Of a stretch of 64,000 nt of DNA, positions 47,775 to 56,168 are shown piece by piece. Position numbers and translations under genes: made by a program. The notes below the pieces were generated by a model, which saw only the letters and a list, made by a program, of their open reading frames with translations, did not search any database and was not told the origin of the DNA. Each line of letters begins with the position of its first letter. The first letter of the stretch is position 1. Source of the stretch: Rhodospirillaceae bacterium (GTDB lineage: Bacteria > Pseudomonadota > Alphaproteobacteria > UBA8366 > Aestuariispiraceae); assembly GCA_002709955.1 (NCBI GenBank), contig PAQY01000004.1, forward strand, positions 66,714-130,713, given 5' to 3'.

Positions 47775-48443
47775 CGTCTGCGTTTAAGGGAAAGCCCCCT
47801 TACATTCGAGTGCGAGCAACGATGGGGTCGGTCCAATGACATTTCAATTTGGACCGGCCAACCGTCCCTAAAATGACGACGCCGGCAAGCATGTGTCAAT
47901 TTGCCACAGGTATTTTTGCATCCACGTCGTGTTCTGGCACACCATATGCAACTTTCCTAAAAGCCCGCAAAAGGTGAATACCCCAATATTCACCCAATCA
48001 ATTCTCTTTTTACGCGGCATCACAGTCGGCGACACTATCGTGATGATGTTTGCACAGAGTACTGGAATTTCAGGATCAGTATCATTATTATAAAAAAAGA
48101 GTAAAAAACTAACAATTTTTTTCGCGCAAAGGTTTATAATTTTTAGAATTAATATATAAATATAGTAAAGGTTGTCAGGCTTCTTCTAAAAATAGTTTTC
48201 TTTAGAAGTATTTAATTTTAGATATTTTTTACTAACTAATAAATAGTGAGCAAAAAATTTAAACAATTTGAAAAAAAACAGAATCCTTGACTGAATGGCG
48301 TTTAGACATTTTGTAACAGCGTGAAGCAAACAGTGCTTCATATGTGTGGCGTGAAGCGTGCATTCACGTCGCTGTGGTTGGAAATCAATAGATCGCCCAG
48401 CACCTGACCCCCCGGTGTAACGCGACATAGAAAAGGTGGACAA
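47775..48443. other. Long spacer, partly very AT-rich
   Basis: No gene is supported. Bases 48085-48300 are strongly AT-rich and lie before the XRE regulator, which probably uses a promoter here. Two hairpins are visible: CGGTCCAA (47829-47836) with TTGGACCG (47849-47856), and CTTCTAAA (48183-48190) with TTTAGAAG (48201-48208). The second might end transcription but has no clear poly-T tail on its 3' side. The mixed composition suggests an insertion scar or a regulatory island. Confidence 0.45.
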
Positions 48444-48809
48444 ATGCCTCATCCTGTAGACGTCACGGTTGGCAACCGTGTTCGCGAAATGCGAATTCGC
48501 AAAGGCCTCTCCCAGCAAGCGTTGGGCGACCAAGTCGGTGTCAGCTTTCAACAGATCCAGAAATACGAACGGGGCACAAACCGAATGGGGTCGTCACGAC
48601 TGATTCAGATCGCCGATGTACTGGATGTGCCGGTATCGACTTTCTTTGAAGGTCTGGGTAAATCGGAAACGACCAATGTCAGCAGCGCCAGTGAAGAAGG
48701 CCCGTTGAATGTCAAGGCCTCCAAAGTGGCCCGTGACTGGCAGCGCATCGGGGACGAACGGTTACAGACCAAGGTCGCTGAAATGATGCGGGCCCTATCC
48801 AGGGGATAG
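48444..48809 (+). CDS. XRE/Cro-C1 family transcriptional regulator
   Basis: 121 residues. The helix-turn-helix is at residues 8-62: IRKGLSQQALGDQVGVSFQQ then IQKYERGTNRM, with the usual SQQ.LG.....S..QIQKYE..  pattern. The C-terminal tail is short and helical. AAGGTGGACAA precedes the ATG. The stop codon lies in the first unit of the 32-base tandem repeat. Similar single-domain regulators are frequent in alphaproteobacteria; targets unknown. Confidence 0.88.
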   Translation: MPHPVDVTVGNRVREMRIRKGLSQQALGDQVGVSFQQIQKYERGTNRMGSSRLIQIADVLDVPVSTFFEGLGKSETTNVSSASEEGPLNVKASKVARDWQRIGDERLQTKVAEMMRALSRG

Positions 48810-48903
48810 AGCATCATGCGCTCGCATGAGCTCATACAAAGAGCATCATGCGCTCGCATGAGCTCATACAAAGAGCATCATGCGCTCGCATGAGCACATA
48901 CAA
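48808..48903. repeat. Three tandem copies of a 32-base unit
   Basis: Units begin at 48808, 48840 and 48872, each starting AGAGCATCATGCG and containing the palindrome CATGCG-CT-CGCATG. The third copy has one or two changes. There are no spacers between units. The first unit overlaps the regulator stop codon. It is the start of the larger element described next. Confidence 0.85.
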
Positions 48904-48970
48904 GATGCACGTATTCTTTTTAGCAAATATGTCATCCCAAACGAGCCCGTTTGCGAAGGCTATGCTATAA
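48871..48970. repeat. Interspersed ~105-bp repeat, copy 1 (degenerate)
   Basis: This copy shares AGAGCATCATGCG, GCATGAGC, TTTTTAGCAAATA and CAAACGAG-CCGTTTG with copy 2 at 61953-62059, in the same order and spacing. The ends resemble each other (TAGAGCAT and ATGCTATA). The segment to 49033 shows no gene. Confidence 0.7.
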
Positions 48971-49033
48971 GGCCCACTCCGATTTAACTGTCGGCTATGA
49001 ACCAACGGCGCGCTGGCTAAATTGATGTCGCAA

Positions 49034-49978
49034 TCAAAAGCCGGTGCGCGTTGTTCCCGCCCGCAGATGGGCAAGATACTGGGCGACATAATCACACCCG
49101 ACCAAATCTGTGAAAAGCCCCATCAGGCGCTTCGTAACGGGTCCGGCATGCCCTAAATAGCTGCGGCCATTCAGGCTTCTGACCGGGCACAGACATAGGC
49201 TGGTCGACGTGAAAAAGGCCTCTGACGCCGTTGTCGCTGTATGCAGCGACACATCTTGTTCTGTGACGTCGATTCCATTGTCGCGGCACAGCTCCAGGAC
49301 AACAGCACGGGTGACACCCGGCAGGATGTTATCCGCCTTGGGCGTGATGACTTTGCCATCCCTGACAAAAAAGACATTGCACCCAACGCCTTCTGCCAGA
49401 TTGCCATTCATATCCAATTGCAAGGCCCAGGCCCCCGGCCTGATCGCCGTGACCTCGCGCTGCGCCAACATCGGGTTCATGTAATTATTGATCTTCGCAT
49501 TTGGGCTCAACGCGTCCGGCGGCACCCGTTTCAGGGGCGCAATGACGGCTTCGATCCCATCCCGAAACATCGAGGCCCTGGCGCGCAATGGCAGGGGGGT
49601 ACATTCAATCACAATTGTGGCACCGTCTTGAATGGGCGGCTCTCCATCTAGACTGATCACACCGTTTGAGATGCGCTGGGACACCCAGTAATCCTCGTTC
49701 GGACCCAGCAGAGCACGATTGCGGGCCACGACTTCTTCGGTCGTGTCGATAATCTCCTGTCGGTCCATCTGAATTTCAATGCGGGTATAGGCCAGGCTTT
49801 GGAACAGCCGATCCACATGCTGATCCAACCGGAAGATTTTCCCATTAAATGTGCGGGCCGTGTCAAACACGCAATCGCCATAGACAAAACCGGAATCCCG
49901 AAAGGACAACAAGGCCCGGCTTTCCGGCAGGAAAGCGCCGTTCAAATAGACACAGCGCTCGTTAGCACGGGTTTCCAT
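49034..49978 (-). CDS. Class IV aminotransferase (branched-chain/D-amino-acid aminotransferase-like)
   Basis: 314 residues. PLP fold IV features: LSFRDSGFVYGDCVFDTART near the start, the cofactor Lys in PNAKINNYMNPM, and GNLAEGVGCNVFFVRDGKVI with ILPGVTRAVVLELCRD. The last part (AFFTSTSLCLCPVRSL) matches IlvE-like enzymes. It starts 14 bases after the acyl-CoA ligase gene with AAAGGA before the ATG. Substrate could be a branched-chain or other amino acid; the pairing with a ligase hints at a degradation route. Confidence 0.85.
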   Translation of the reverse strand: METRANERCVYLNGAFLPESRALLSFRDSGFVYGDCVFDTARTFNGKIFRLDQHVDRLFQSLAYTRIEIQMDRQEIIDTTEEVVARNRALLGPNEDYWVSQRISNGVISLDGEPPIQDGATIVIECTPLPLRARASMFRDGIEAVIAPLKRVPPDALSPNAKINNYMNPMLAQREVTAIRPGAWALQLDMNGNLAEGVGCNVFFVRDGKVITPKADNILPGVTRAVVLELCRDNGIDVTEQDVSLHTATTASEAFFTSTSLCLCPVRSLNGRSYLGHAGPVTKRLMGLFTDLVGCDYVAQYLAHLRAGTTRTGF

Positions 49979-49992
49979 AGTGCAGGTCCTTT

Positions 49993-51630
49993 CTAAATCT
50001 CAGCGGTGCGGTCGCGCAGGGCAAATTTCTGCACCTTGCCCGTGGACGTCTTGGGCAGGGGGCCAAAGACAACATGCCGGGGACATTTGAAATGTGCCAA
50101 CCTGTCCCGGGCGAAGGCAATGATTTCCTCTGCACTTGCTTTTTCTCCGTCCTTCAGGGTCACAAAGGCACAGGGTGTCTCCCCCCATTTCTCATCGGCC
50201 TTGGCGACCACCGCGGCCTCCAGGACCTTTGGATGGCGATACAGCACGGTTTCCACCTCAATGGTGGAGATATTCTCCCCCCCGGAAATGATCACATCCT
50301 TGGATCGATCCTTTAGTTCGATATAGCCATCGGGATGCCAGACCCCCAGATCACCGGAATGGAACCAGCCGCCCGCAAAAGCCTCCCGCGTCGCCGCTTC
50401 GTTCTTCAGATAGCCGCGCATCACCACATTGCCCTTGAAGAAAACCTCCCCCATGGTGACGCCATCCTTGGGAACAGGGTCCAGCGTTTCGGGGTTGGCG
50501 ACCATCAGGGCCTCCAGCACATGGTAATTCACCCCTTGTCGGGCCTTCAGCCGGGCACGCTCTTCCGCGTCCAGTGCATCCCAATCGGCGTTCCAATCAC
50601 ACACAACCGCCGGACCATAAACCTCCGTCAGGCCGTAGACATGGGTGATGTGAAAGCCTTCCTCCTCCATCCGTTGCAGGACGGATGCGGGTGGGGGGGC
50701 CGCCGCAGTCATCGCTTCCACTGTTTGCGGCAGGATGCGCTTATCCTCCGGCTTTGCATTGACCACCATATTCAGCACAATCGGCGCGCCACAAAAATGC
50801 GTTACCCCCTGATCGGCGATGGCATCAAATATCGCCTTGGCCGAAACCTGCCGCAGGCACACGCTGGTCCCGCCAATCGCGGCCAAAGTCCAGGGGAAGC
50901 ACCAGCCATTGCAATGGAACATCGGCAGAGTCCATAAATACCGCGCCCCCGACCCCATCGTCCAGGTCACCACATTGCCCAGCGCCAGCAGATAGGCCCC
51001 CCGGCTGTGATAGACGACACCCTTTGGATTACCCGTTGTGCCGCTGGTATAGTTCAGACTGACCGCCTGCCATTCATCCGTGGGCGGACCGTAAGAGAAA
51101 TCAGGATTACCGGTTTCCAGAAATTGCTCATAAGTCATCTCGCCCAGAAAGGGCCCAGGATTCCCCGCCATGGGATCATCGATATCGATCACCAGAATAT
51201 CCCGCCCCGCCTCTTCCAATGCGGGCCCGACAAGGGCGGCGAAATCCCTGTCTGTGATCAGAACCTTGGCCTCCCCATGGCTCAGGATAAAGGCGATGGT
51301 GGCGGAATCCAGCCGCGTATTCAGTGCATTCAGCACCGCCCCCACCATCAGCACCCCGAAATGCGCCTCATACAAGGCCGGGATATTGGGGGCCATGACA
51401 GCGACCGTATCGCCCAGGCCAATGCCGCGCTGGGCCAGGGCGGACGCCAACCGGCAGCATCTGGCCTCCGTCTCTGCCCAGCTATAGGACAGCGCACCGT
51501 GCACCACCGCTTCACGGTCCGGAAAAACCTGGGCCGCACGCTTTAGAAAACTCAGCGGTGACAAGGGTGTGTAATTCGCCGGGTTCCGTTCCAGCCCGGT
51601 CTCATAGATGCTCACCTGTTTGGTCCCCAT
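49993..51630 (-). CDS. AMP-forming acyl-CoA ligase
   Basis: 545 residues from ATG 51630; GTG 51645 is less likely because a GTGAGG site precedes the ATG. Adenylate-forming motifs: YTSGTTGNPKGVVYH, THVYGLTEVYGP, GYIELKDRSKD and the catalytic Lys region PKTSTGKVQKF. Length and motifs resemble medium-chain or methylmercaptopropionate (DmdB-like) ligases. It precedes the aminotransferase by 14 bases, so they are an operon. The acid substrate is not known. Confidence 0.88.
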   Translation of the reverse strand: MGTKQVSIYETGLERNPANYTPLSPLSFLKRAAQVFPDREAVVHGALSYSWAETEARCCRLASALAQRGIGLGDTVAVMAPNIPALYEAHFGVLMVGAVLNALNTRLDSATIAFILSHGEAKVLITDRDFAALVGPALEEAGRDILVIDIDDPMAGNPGPFLGEMTYEQFLETGNPDFSYGPPTDEWQAVSLNYTSGTTGNPKGVVYHSRGAYLLALGNVVTWTMGSGARYLWTLPMFHCNGWCFPWTLAAIGGTSVCLRQVSAKAIFDAIADQGVTHFCGAPIVLNMVVNAKPEDKRILPQTVEAMTAAAPPPASVLQRMEEEGFHITHVYGLTEVYGPAVVCDWNADWDALDAEERARLKARQGVNYHVLEALMVANPETLDPVPKDGVTMGEVFFKGNVVMRGYLKNEAATREAFAGGWFHSGDLGVWHPDGYIELKDRSKDVIISGGENISTIEVETVLYRHPKVLEAAVVAKADEKWGETPCAFVTLKDGEKASAEEIIAFARDRLAHFKCPRHVVFGPLPKTSTGKVQKFALRDRTAEI

Positions 51631-51769
51631 TGATCCGTTCCTCACCCTGGATTCTTATCCCGCAAAAGGCGGTCCCAAACAGTGCCCGATACGCCCCGTC
51701 CCTGCCAATCTCTTTTGGCAAGGCACCCCAAACCAACCCCTTGAGCTTGCAACAGGTCGCCGTTACACT

Positions 51770-51871
51770 CTGGCAACCACGGGATGCATTGAAAAGGCGC
51801 GGCGCATGGCAGTGGCAGAGGCGACGAAGGTGGTATTTCAGACGGCGCTGGCATATTTTGAAAACCACTAA
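51770..51871 (+). pseudogene. Truncated copy of the 5' end of the gene at 54065
   Basis: Bases 51771-51852 match 54031-54112 at about 80% identity, beginning GGCAACCACGG and covering the leader and the first 16 codons (MAVAEATKVVFQTALA versus MAVAEAAKIVFQTALA). After that the copy diverges and stops (YFENH stop). It is therefore a broken duplicate. The remainder of the spacer 51646-51960 shows no gene. Confidence 0.75.
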
Positions 51872-51960
51872 ATCACGATCTATACTAGAACTACTTATTT
51901 AGAAAACACTGAAAATTGGATAAAGCTTTAAGGGCTGTTCAATGACGTGGAGGGTTTTCT

Positions 51961-53820
51961 ATGAGCAACGAAGGCAATAGTGACGATAAAAGTAAGTATC
52001 TGTTGATCTTGGAACAATTGGACCTTGATGCTGTTGCAGAAAAAGCAGGCGGCAAAGAGAGTTACGACTTTGGGAGGGCTTTCCTGGAAAAAGCAAGGGG
52101 CACCAGTGAGGTTGGCGACGAAGTCACAGCTCGAGCCTGGACGCTAGTCGGACAAGTGTGTCAGATGATGTTCGCACCCTCTGATGTAAACGAACCGTTC
52201 TCGGCATTTGCGGTATTTCAAGATGGCCGAACACTGATTCCCGATGACATCGATGAAGAAACGTTGAAGAGACTAATCGGCTTGGCGCCAACCATCCGCA
52301 CGCCTGAAGTAAAATCGAGAATTGCAGATGTGGCTTGGTGTCGTCTCAGAGATATCCAAGCGGCCCATTGTGCTATCGATGGATATGTAAAGAGCGCTGA
52401 CGCCTTATTCGACCCGGAACACTGGGTCGAGTATGCCGAACGCATTGAACGAGCACTGAGGCTTGCGGTTCAGATACGCGACAACAATTGGATCGCCAAT
52501 ATTGAGGGACAGATCATCAGGCGACTTGATGAGCTAAATGGGTCTGATCCGCTTTACCTTTCCTTGCGATTAGTTGAACTTCAGAACGAGTTTGAGTTCG
52601 GCGATCCTGAAGTTGCCTCGACTTATTTGCAGCGAATAGTTGACGCTTCGCACATAGCCGGAGATTTCGAGAAGGCGCGTAAACACCTTTCCGAACTTTC
52701 GGTGACTAAGAAGCGGGCCGGTGACAAGGAAGCCGAGAAGATTGCCAATTTCAGGATTGCGCAGTCCTACGAAGAGGAAGGAGAGCATCGAGCCAAAGGC
52801 GGAAGCAACTTGGCAGCGGCACATTTTTTCGAATTTGCTCACGATGCCTACAGAAGTATTCCTGGGTGTCGACAAGACGCAGAGCGAGTTTATTCAAAAC
52901 TGCGTGAAGCGCAGGCTGCGTCCGTCAAGGAAATGCAGTCCGTCACAACACCATCAATAGATGTTTCGGAAATTATTACAGCGGCCCGTGATCACGTCTC
53001 AGAGAAAAGCACATTGGATGCAATGTTGTCACTCGCGACACTATTGCGACCCAGCGATTTCCAAAAGTTGAACAAGCGGGCCATTGAGCATGCAAAGAAG
53101 TTCCCTCTGCAGAACTTATTCGGTGGTCGCCGAATGGACCATGACGGACGTGTCACCGGTATCAGGACAGCGGCCACCGACGAAGATCATAACCAAACAC
53201 GCGCACAGTGGGAGCGAGTAGTTGAGCTAGCGATGTTGGATCATCAGTTTGAGGTTCAATCCACGATCATCCCGGCGCTGCAACAGATCAACTTTGAGCA
53301 TTCAATCTCGCTTCGAGATATTCGCGACATCGTGGCAAACAATCCAATTGTTCCAAAAGGCCATGAAGAACTTATAACAAAGGGGCTCTGCTTCGGGTTT
53401 CGTCTCCAGTTCCAGGAAGCCAACTCCATTCTTGTCCCACAGTTTGAAAACTGCATCAGACATGTCCTCAAAGAGCTTGGTTGTGAGACTTCGACCCGAG
53501 ACAGGTTTGGAATTCAAGATCACATGCCTTTCGGAACGTTATTAGGCAAATACCAAGATCAACTGCGAGCGGTAATGAGCGTCAACGTTATCCTTGAACT
53601 CAAGCTTCTGTTCACCGACCAGAACGGGGCAGCGGTTCGCAATAGGGTCGCTCATGGCTTGGCACCAAGCGGGGAGTTCTTTGCGCCGCATATGATCTAC
53701 GCTTGGTGGTTCATGTATTTCGTCATTGTAAACCCTATCTTCAGGTACCTGTCCAATGCACCGGTTCGTGTTGAAAATGACGCAACGGAAGAACACCTAA
53801 CAACTAGAAGTAAAAAATAG
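51961..53820 (+). CDS. Unknown helical protein with HEPN-like Rx4H motif (DUF4209-like)
   Basis: 619 residues, no signal peptide or membrane segment. Residues about 100-320 are helical and repeat-like (SLRLVELQNEFEFG, YLQRIVDASHIAGDFEKARK). Near the end, AAVRNRVAHGLAPSGEF contains R-N-R-V-A-H at residues 560-565, the Rx4H motif typical of HEPN ribonucleases, as in the DUF4209 family. Codon use and composition are more AT-rich than in the host genes, so transfer is likely. Ribosome site is weak (GTGGAGG about 10 bases upstream). It lies alone between a broken and an intact copy of another gene. A defence role is possible but inferred. Confidence 0.55.
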   Translation: MSNEGNSDDKSKYLLILEQLDLDAVAEKAGGKESYDFGRAFLEKARGTSEVGDEVTARAWTLVGQVCQMMFAPSDVNEPFSAFAVFQDGRTLIPDDIDEETLKRLIGLAPTIRTPEVKSRIADVAWCRLRDIQAAHCAIDGYVKSADALFDPEHWVEYAERIERALRLAVQIRDNNWIANIEGQIIRRLDELNGSDPLYLSLRLVELQNEFEFGDPEVASTYLQRIVDASHIAGDFEKARKHLSELSVTKKRAGDKEAEKIANFRIAQSYEEEGEHRAKGGSNLAAAHFFEFAHDAYRSIPGCRQDAERVYSKLREAQAASVKEMQSVTTPSIDVSEIITAARDHVSEKSTLDAMLSLATLLRPSDFQKLNKRAIEHAKKFPLQNLFGGRRMDHDGRVTGIRTAATDEDHNQTRAQWERVVELAMLDHQFEVQSTIIPALQQINFEHSISLRDIRDIVANNPIVPKGHEELITKGLCFGFRLQFQEANSILVPQFENCIRHVLKELGCETSTRDRFGIQDHMPFGTLLGKYQDQLRAVMSVNVILELKLLFTDQNGAAVRNRVAHGLAPSGEFFAPHMIYAWWFMYFVIVNPIFRYLSNAPVRVENDATEEHLTTRSKK

Positions 53821-53930
53821 CACTATGAGATACTTAAAAATAGAGTAACACGCCCGCGAATTGCGCAGTCTACGGAGATATCTCAATTTTTCTCTACGTA
53901 ATTTTTTTACAGGAACTAAAAACATTATAC

Positions 53931-54017
53931 GGGGCAGGAGGACTCGAACCTGAGGCTCGCTTTCTAAAAGTATTCTGCCTCTTATCACTCCAATTTTCGT
54001 TGTGCCGCGTCTGCCCG
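53931..54017 (-). tRNA. Possible degenerate tRNA or tRNA 3'-end remnant
   Basis: Reading 54017 to 53931, the last 20 bases give a T-loop GGTTCGAGTCC and a 3' acceptor TGCCCC. The start, GGGCAG (54016-54011), pairs with CTGCCC (53937-53932). The T stem has only three pairs and no convincing D arm or anticodon stem is present. It may be a remnant of an integration site in a tRNA. No second copy was seen. Confidence 0.25.
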
Positions 54018-54064
54018 AGACCTAAACTTCGGCAACCACGGGGTGCATTGAAAGGATGCGGCAC

Positions 54065-54913
54065 ATGGCGGTTGCTGAGGCGGCGAAGATTGTGTTTCAA
54101 ACGGCGCTGGCGGGCACGTTGGAGAGCAAGGGGTTTCGCCGGGTTTCCGACACCAATTATGTGATCGAAGGCGATGGCATCGAGTGGCGGGTCGTCTTTG
54201 GACCTGAATACAAAGACGAGCCTGGCAGCTTTCGCGAAGAAACCGGCATCTTCATTTCAGAAGTCGACCGGCTCTGCCTCGCCCTGGAGAGCCAAAGTGC
54301 CCCACTATCATTGCCTATGGCCCGCACGAAGTACCGAGCGCACTTTTCTTTTGAATGCAGTTCCATCTTCGATCCTAAAAAACCCTACAACGAAAGAGAA
54401 CATGACCCCTGTTACATTCCGGAACAAATCGGCAGCGATCGGCGTGGTCGTTGGGCGACTAAGGGAAAGGATTTGGAAGCACTGGGACAGAGGATAGATC
54501 ATTATTGGCAACGAGACACTTGGCCTTGGCTAAGAGACCGCATGACCTTGGGAACCGCCTGCGGGCCCCTGCCTTCGATGGAATGGGTTCCCGGGGACAG
54601 AAGGGGCACCTGGTTTGAGTTGTTACAATGGTGGGCCTGCGGTCACAGGGATTTGGTCATAAGCAAATTTTCAGATATGGAACGCGACGCAGCTCAGGAT
54701 GACCACCAGATTTTTCAAATTCTTAAAGAAAAAAAACAAGTTGGTAGAAGTCTGTTCCTTGGTCGATTCATTCCATTTCTTTCTGATGTTAAGGAGCAAA
54801 AAATTCGAGACTTAAGGCAACTTTACATTCAAAAGAATGAGCACATGCAGGAGATCATTGATTTGTTGAATGTAAGGCAAAATGTTGAAGAAAAAATGCG
54901 CGATTGGCGCTAA
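54065..54913 (+). CDS. Uncharacterised protein, DUF4304-like at N-terminus
   Basis: 282 residues from ATG 54065, the same codon as in the broken copy at 51770. N-terminal FQTALAGTLESKGFRRVSDT then WRVVFGPEYKDEP resembles the start of DUF4304-type proteins (short helix, then strands), which is tentative. The C-terminal 80 residues are charged and helical. No signal or membrane segment. Convergent with the toxin cassette gene (stop to stop gap 23 bases). It could be an immunity protein of that cassette, but the strand is opposite and no evidence beyond position exists. Confidence 0.5.
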   Translation: MAVAEAAKIVFQTALAGTLESKGFRRVSDTNYVIEGDGIEWRVVFGPEYKDEPGSFREETGIFISEVDRLCLALESQSAPLSLPMARTKYRAHFSFECSSIFDPKKPYNEREHDPCYIPEQIGSDRRGRWATKGKDLEALGQRIDHYWQRDTWPWLRDRMTLGTACGPLPSMEWVPGDRRGTWFELLQWWACGHRDLVISKFSDMERDAAQDDHQIFQILKEKKQVGRSLFLGRFIPFLSDVKEQKIRDLRQLYIQKNEHMQEIIDLLNVRQNVEEKMRDWR

Positions 54914-54936
54914 GCACCAACCGCGCACAACCAATA

Positions 54937-55860
54937 CTACTCTAAAGTTTCAGCGGATATTGCGCCTCTGATCATTGCTGCAAGACCAATAACAGGAATT
55001 GGGTTCCTTTCACTGCTTTGAGCTTGATATGCCATTGCACGCGTAAGAATTATTTCCGAACTATACGGAGATAATTTCCCATTCCGAACGGCTGTATCCA
55101 GTCTTTTCTGTATAGCCAATTCAAGATGACGTGGACTGATCTGATCTAGTCGAACTCTCAGATATTTAACCGAATGGAGTGTGTACTCTTTTGCATCATG
55201 CGGCCTTGCCGTTGGCATCTCAAGAGGAATTGATCCATCGTTTTTCCTTTGAGAAACATCCAATTTCGCGCTGCCTGACTTAACCTCATACGCGGTTCCA
55301 AGCTTATCTCTATCAGGTCGCCAAACCAGACCAAACAGATTATCAACCCCCTCAGGCGTTGAAGCATCATATATACGACTTCGTTTGGCAGTCTTATCAA
55401 TTTTGCCGACAGCTCTCGCACCATAGTCATCATAGACGGTAAATCCTGCCTCTCTCATTGCTTGCACCACCTCCCTTTCAGTCGCGTCCCCCATGGACAT
55501 ATTTAACAGAAGTTGGACTACCTTCTGATCCGCCTCAGGTATTCCCTGAATCAGCTCCTTGGTATCGAAGGATTTGAACTTCTTGGGAAACTGACGTTCA
55601 AACTTCGCGAGACGCACGCCCGCAACCAGTTTTCGGCCGCCTGCGGTGGTGCGCAAGCCGCGAACCAGGGTGGTGCGGGCGAGTTTGGCGACTTTCCTGA
55701 CGCCTGGCACGGCCCCCGCTGTGGCCAATACGGCAAACAGACCGTTCCGACCGGCCAATTTCCAATCGCCCGCCTCAATTGCCTTGGTCATGGCGGTGAA
55801 ATCAGCCACCGCATCCTGGGCAGAGCGCACCTCCCCGATGATGGGCAGCATGTCCAACAA
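54937..55860 (-). CDS. Orphan toxin cassette: pretoxin module plus PD-(D/E)XK-like nuclease domain
   Basis: 307 residues from TTG 55860 (frame open up to TAG at 55924-55926). Residues 1-85 match a segment of the toxin at 56293-58572: GDWKLAGRNGLFAVLA and VPGVRK here, GDMEAAAQAGIFSLLS and IPGGGK there. Similarity continues upstream of 55860 (frame reads LALTRDLLLDMLP, with no ATG). Residues 141-210 hold Asp173 (GVDNLFGL) and E192-V-K194 (YEVKSG), the D-x18-E-x-K pattern of restriction-enzyme-fold nucleases. No ribosome site is evident. It looks like a silent alternative C-terminus of the toxin. Confidence 0.6.
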   Translation of the reverse strand: MLDMLPIIGEVRSAQDAVADFTAMTKAIEAGDWKLAGRNGLFAVLATAGAVPGVRKVAKLARTTLVRGLRTTAGGRKLVAGVRLAKFERQFPKKFKSFDTKELIQGIPEADQKVVQLLLNMSMGDATEREVVQAMREAGFTVYDDYGARAVGKIDKTAKRSRIYDASTPEGVDNLFGLVWRPDRDKLGTAYEVKSGSAKLDVSQRKNDGSIPLEMPTARPHDAKEYTLHSVKYLRVRLDQISPRHLELAIQKRLDTAVRNGKLSPYSSEIILTRAMAYQAQSSERNPIPVIGLAAMIRGAISAETLE

Positions 55861-55964
55861 CAGGTCCCGCGTCAGCGCCAGGTCCTCCTCGCGATCCGGC
55901 GCGGAACAGCAGATTCTTTGGTTCTACCTTGAGATGCGACGCCTATTGGATTAATCTAAATTTT

Positions 55965-56072
55965 GGCGCATCCGCGATGACAACCGGGAATATCGCCGGT
56001 CCGGTTCAGTGCATGTGGGTTGCCGCATGGTCTGCTACGTGGAGGGTGGCGTACCACCTTCGCGGATGCGCC
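55965..56072. repeat. Palindrome-bounded ~108-bp repeat, copy A
   Basis: Ends GGCGCATCCGCGA (55965-55977) and TCGCGGATGCGCC (56060-56072) form a 13-bp perfect stem. Inside are AACCGG with CCGGTT, a variable hairpin (CATGTGG-GTTG-CCGCATG) and GGTGG-CGTA-CCACC. It is near-identical to copy B outside the variable hairpin. Located just upstream of the orphan cassette frame. Confidence 0.85.
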
Positions 56073-56168
56073 ACCCTCGCACCTGCGGTACCTCTCAAGA
56101 CATTTCAAAAATACAAACGGCGCCACCATAACTTGAAACATTGCCCCGTTTAACCTAAGCTGAACCCC

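Noticed and set aside
48808-48903. Three 32-base repeats as a CRISPR array
   Set aside because: Units are directly adjacent with no spacers and no cas genes are near; they belong to an interspersed element.
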